A program made the translations under genes and the position numbers. Below, piece by piece: positions 63,516 through 64,000 of a stretch of 64,000 nt of DNA; positions within the stretch are counted from its first letter, which is position 1; the number at the start of each line of letters is the position of its first letter. Below the pieces are notes generated by a model, which was not told the origin of the DNA, made no database searches, and saw only the letters and a program-made list of their open reading frames with translations. The stretch comes from Fibrobacterota bacterium (GTDB taxonomy: Bacteria > Fibrobacterota > Chitinivibrionia > Chitinivibrionales > FEN-1185): assembly GCA_003165595.1 (NCBI GenBank), contig PLWQ01000003.1, forward strand, positions 41,960 through 105,959. Reading direction: 5' to 3'.

Positions 63516-64000
63516 TTGAAGGCAGCCGTTTCTGAGCCAAAATCGTACATTCGCATTCTCGACATCGAAATCCCAAAGGAGGATGTTGAAAGCGAATACT
63601 GTAGAAAATTGTCGCAGTACAAGAAAGAGATATCCCTTCCGGGGTTCAGGCCCGGCAAGGTTCCTCTCGACCTTGTCAAAAACAGGTTCGGCAAGTCGAT
63701 TTATGCCCAAAACGTGGAGGACATGGTAGAAAAGTCGTTTGAAGAGGCTTGCAAGCAGCACTCGCTTTCCCCAATCAGCAGGGGCAAGATAAGCAACCTC
63801 AAGGCGGACGAGGGCGCGCCGGTTTCATTCACCATCGAATTTGAGATTGACCCGCCAGTGGAAATCAAAGGGTACACCAACCTTAATATCCAAGCCGACC
63901 CGAAGAAAATTAAGGATGCCGACATTGACAAGGCCACGGAGGAGCTGCGCGACCGTCATGCCGAGCTTGTCGACGTGGACCGAGCCGCGAAGAAGGGCGA
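63516..64000 (+). CDS. tig: Trigger factor, 5' part (runs off the window)
   Basis: 161 codons to the window edge from TTG 63516, with AGGAGG 5 nt upstream. 'SEPKSYIRILDIEIPKEDVESEYCRKL' and the ribosome-binding signature 'LPGFRPGKVPLDLVKNRFG' identify the N-terminal domain; the start of the PPIase-domain linker follows. Trigger factor is the ribosome-bound chaperone, commonly followed by clpP/clpX. The frame is open to the end. Confidence 0.94.
   Translation, partial: MKAAVSEPKSYIRILDIEIPKEDVESEYCRKLSQYKKEISLPGFRPGKVPLDLVKNRFGKSIYAQNVEDMVEKSFEEACKQHSLSPISRGKISNLKADEGAPVSFTIEFEIDPPVEIKGYTNLNIQADPKKIKDADIDKATEELRDRHAELVDVDRAAKKG

Noticed and set aside
1-64000. CRISPR array or cas genes
   Set aside because: No regularly spaced short direct repeats and no Cas protein motifs were seen; the repeats found are long palindromes at irregular distances.

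Overview
The window reads as a chromosome segment of a Gram-negative diderm, probably of the FCB supergroup (Fibrobacterota / Chitinispirillia-like). The hints are a truncated FISUMP-type lipoprotein (56.5 kb), a secreted beta-propeller protein with a C-terminal sorting-like domain (36.4 kb), a TonB/TonB-dependent receptor locus and an Mla/MCE lipid-transport operon. The assignment is inference. GC-rich blocks (0.1-7 kb, 24.9-31 kb, 57-64 kb) look like host genome; 7.6-24.4 kb and 31.3-43.3 kb are visibly AT-richer accessory DNA.

Layout. 0.1-7.1 kb: a lipoprotein, a broken hybrid histidine kinase, a B12-binding radical SAM protein with a FeeM-like acyltransferase, and an HNH-like protein. 7.1-24.4 kb: accessory array 1. 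It opens with a 113-aa gene inside a ~550-bp unit, followed by a complete type 3 BREX system (brxF-brxC-pglXI-[GmrSD-like nuclease]-brxHII-pglZ-brxA), a broken Mrr nuclease and a DUF1016 nuclease. 24.4-31.1 kb: MITEs, an AAA/DUF4143 ATPase and a lipoprotein-TonB receptor-TonB operon. 31.3-43.3 kb: accessory array 2. It opens with a second copy of the 113-aa unit, followed by a sigma4/HARE/AlbA_2 protein, a Fic protein, a secreted propeller protein, a HEPN-MNT pair, a flavoprotein/SDR/TetR module, an empty cassette and a rhuM gene cut by an IS5-type fragment. 44-57 kb: mixed signalling and metabolic genes with many remnants, plus a DUF1016 short form and vapBC. 57.3-63.3 kb: mlaE-mlaF-mlaD-lipoprotein-outer-membrane protein. 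63.4-64 kb: tRNA-Leu(UAG) and the start of trigger factor.

The main observation is that the modules of both arrays are separated by large imperfect palindromes. They open with YNNACAAC-like left ends and close with ACGTTGNNG right ends, and their arms often differ by a single bulged base. This is the plan of integron attC sites. One short site (42386-42440) looks like a textbook attC. Nearly all cassette genes run in the same direction as the sites. No integrase is visible, so this would be a cluster of attC sites lacking an integrase, with cassettes as large as 14 kb (BREX-3). The sites also share conserved flanks on both sides, which ordinary integron cassettes do not, and both arrays start at the same 113-aa unit and the same junction sequence. 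This is the best candidate here for an undescribed system: an integron-like platform that shuffles whole defence systems.
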